From Bacteroidota bacterium (lineage in GTDB: Bacteria; Bacteroidota; Bacteroidia; Chitinophagales; Chitinophagaceae): 5,128 nt of DNA. How positions within the stretch are numbered: the stretch's first letter is position 1; each line of letters opens with the position of its first letter. This document shows, piece by piece, positions 5,103-5,128 of the stretch. The stretch covers positions 1-5,128 of the forward strand of contig JAEZAY010000078.1 in the NCBI GenBank assembly GCA_023427575.1, in the 5' to 3' direction. The notes beneath the pieces are model-generated. The model worked only from the letters and a program-made list of their open reading frames with translations. It made no database searches and was not told where the DNA came from. The position numbers and the translations under genes are program-made.

Positions 5103-5128
5103 GGTGAATGTGATAATTGCAAAATTTG

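Overview
The window looks like chromosomal DNA of a Bacteroidota species (genus not resolvable). Support comes from the protein families, a near-consensus Bacteroidota promoter (TTG, 22 nt, TAAATTTG) ahead of the GATase gene, the absence of strong Shine-Dalgarno sequences before starts, and a noncoding repeat of a style I associate with Bacteroidota genomes.

Layout. On the + strand, positions 1-578 hold the 3' part of an SGNH/GDSL hydrolase cut by the window edge at its probable catalytic serine codon. A gap with an AT-rich hairpin and a promoter leads into a two-gene operon (715-2773): a class I glutamine amidotransferase-like protein, then, 10 bases later, a protein whose ATP-grasp motifs occur in circularly permuted order. 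The operon ends at a 13-bp perfect hairpin shared with a convergent - strand gene (2816-3403) for a small exported protein of unknown function. Next come about 575 bases without a credible gene (3404-3978). They contain an intrinsic terminator for - strand transcripts, a roughly 195-bp imperfect palindrome built from 8-bp units, and a separate 19-bp inverted repeat (17/19 matches) enclosing both, which looks like a small or decayed mobile element. The right end holds a tight - strand pair: a DEDDy 3'-5' exonuclease related to the PolB proofreading domain and a Rid-family (YjgF/YER057c/UK114) protein 5 bases downstream.

How the genes may work together. The amidotransferase/ATP-grasp pair is the most interesting system. 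It has its own promoter and terminator, so it is probably a complete bicistronic unit. Both proteins retain the residues expected for activity, suggesting an ATP-dependent ligase paired with a glutaminase or gamma-glutamyl hydrolase, but no substrate can be read from the sequence. The exonuclease and Rid protein are likely co-transcribed, with no clear biochemical link. The Rid protein lacks the arginine needed for canonical imine deaminase activity. The window otherwise reads as ordinary chromosomal genes plus one repeat-rich intergenic region.
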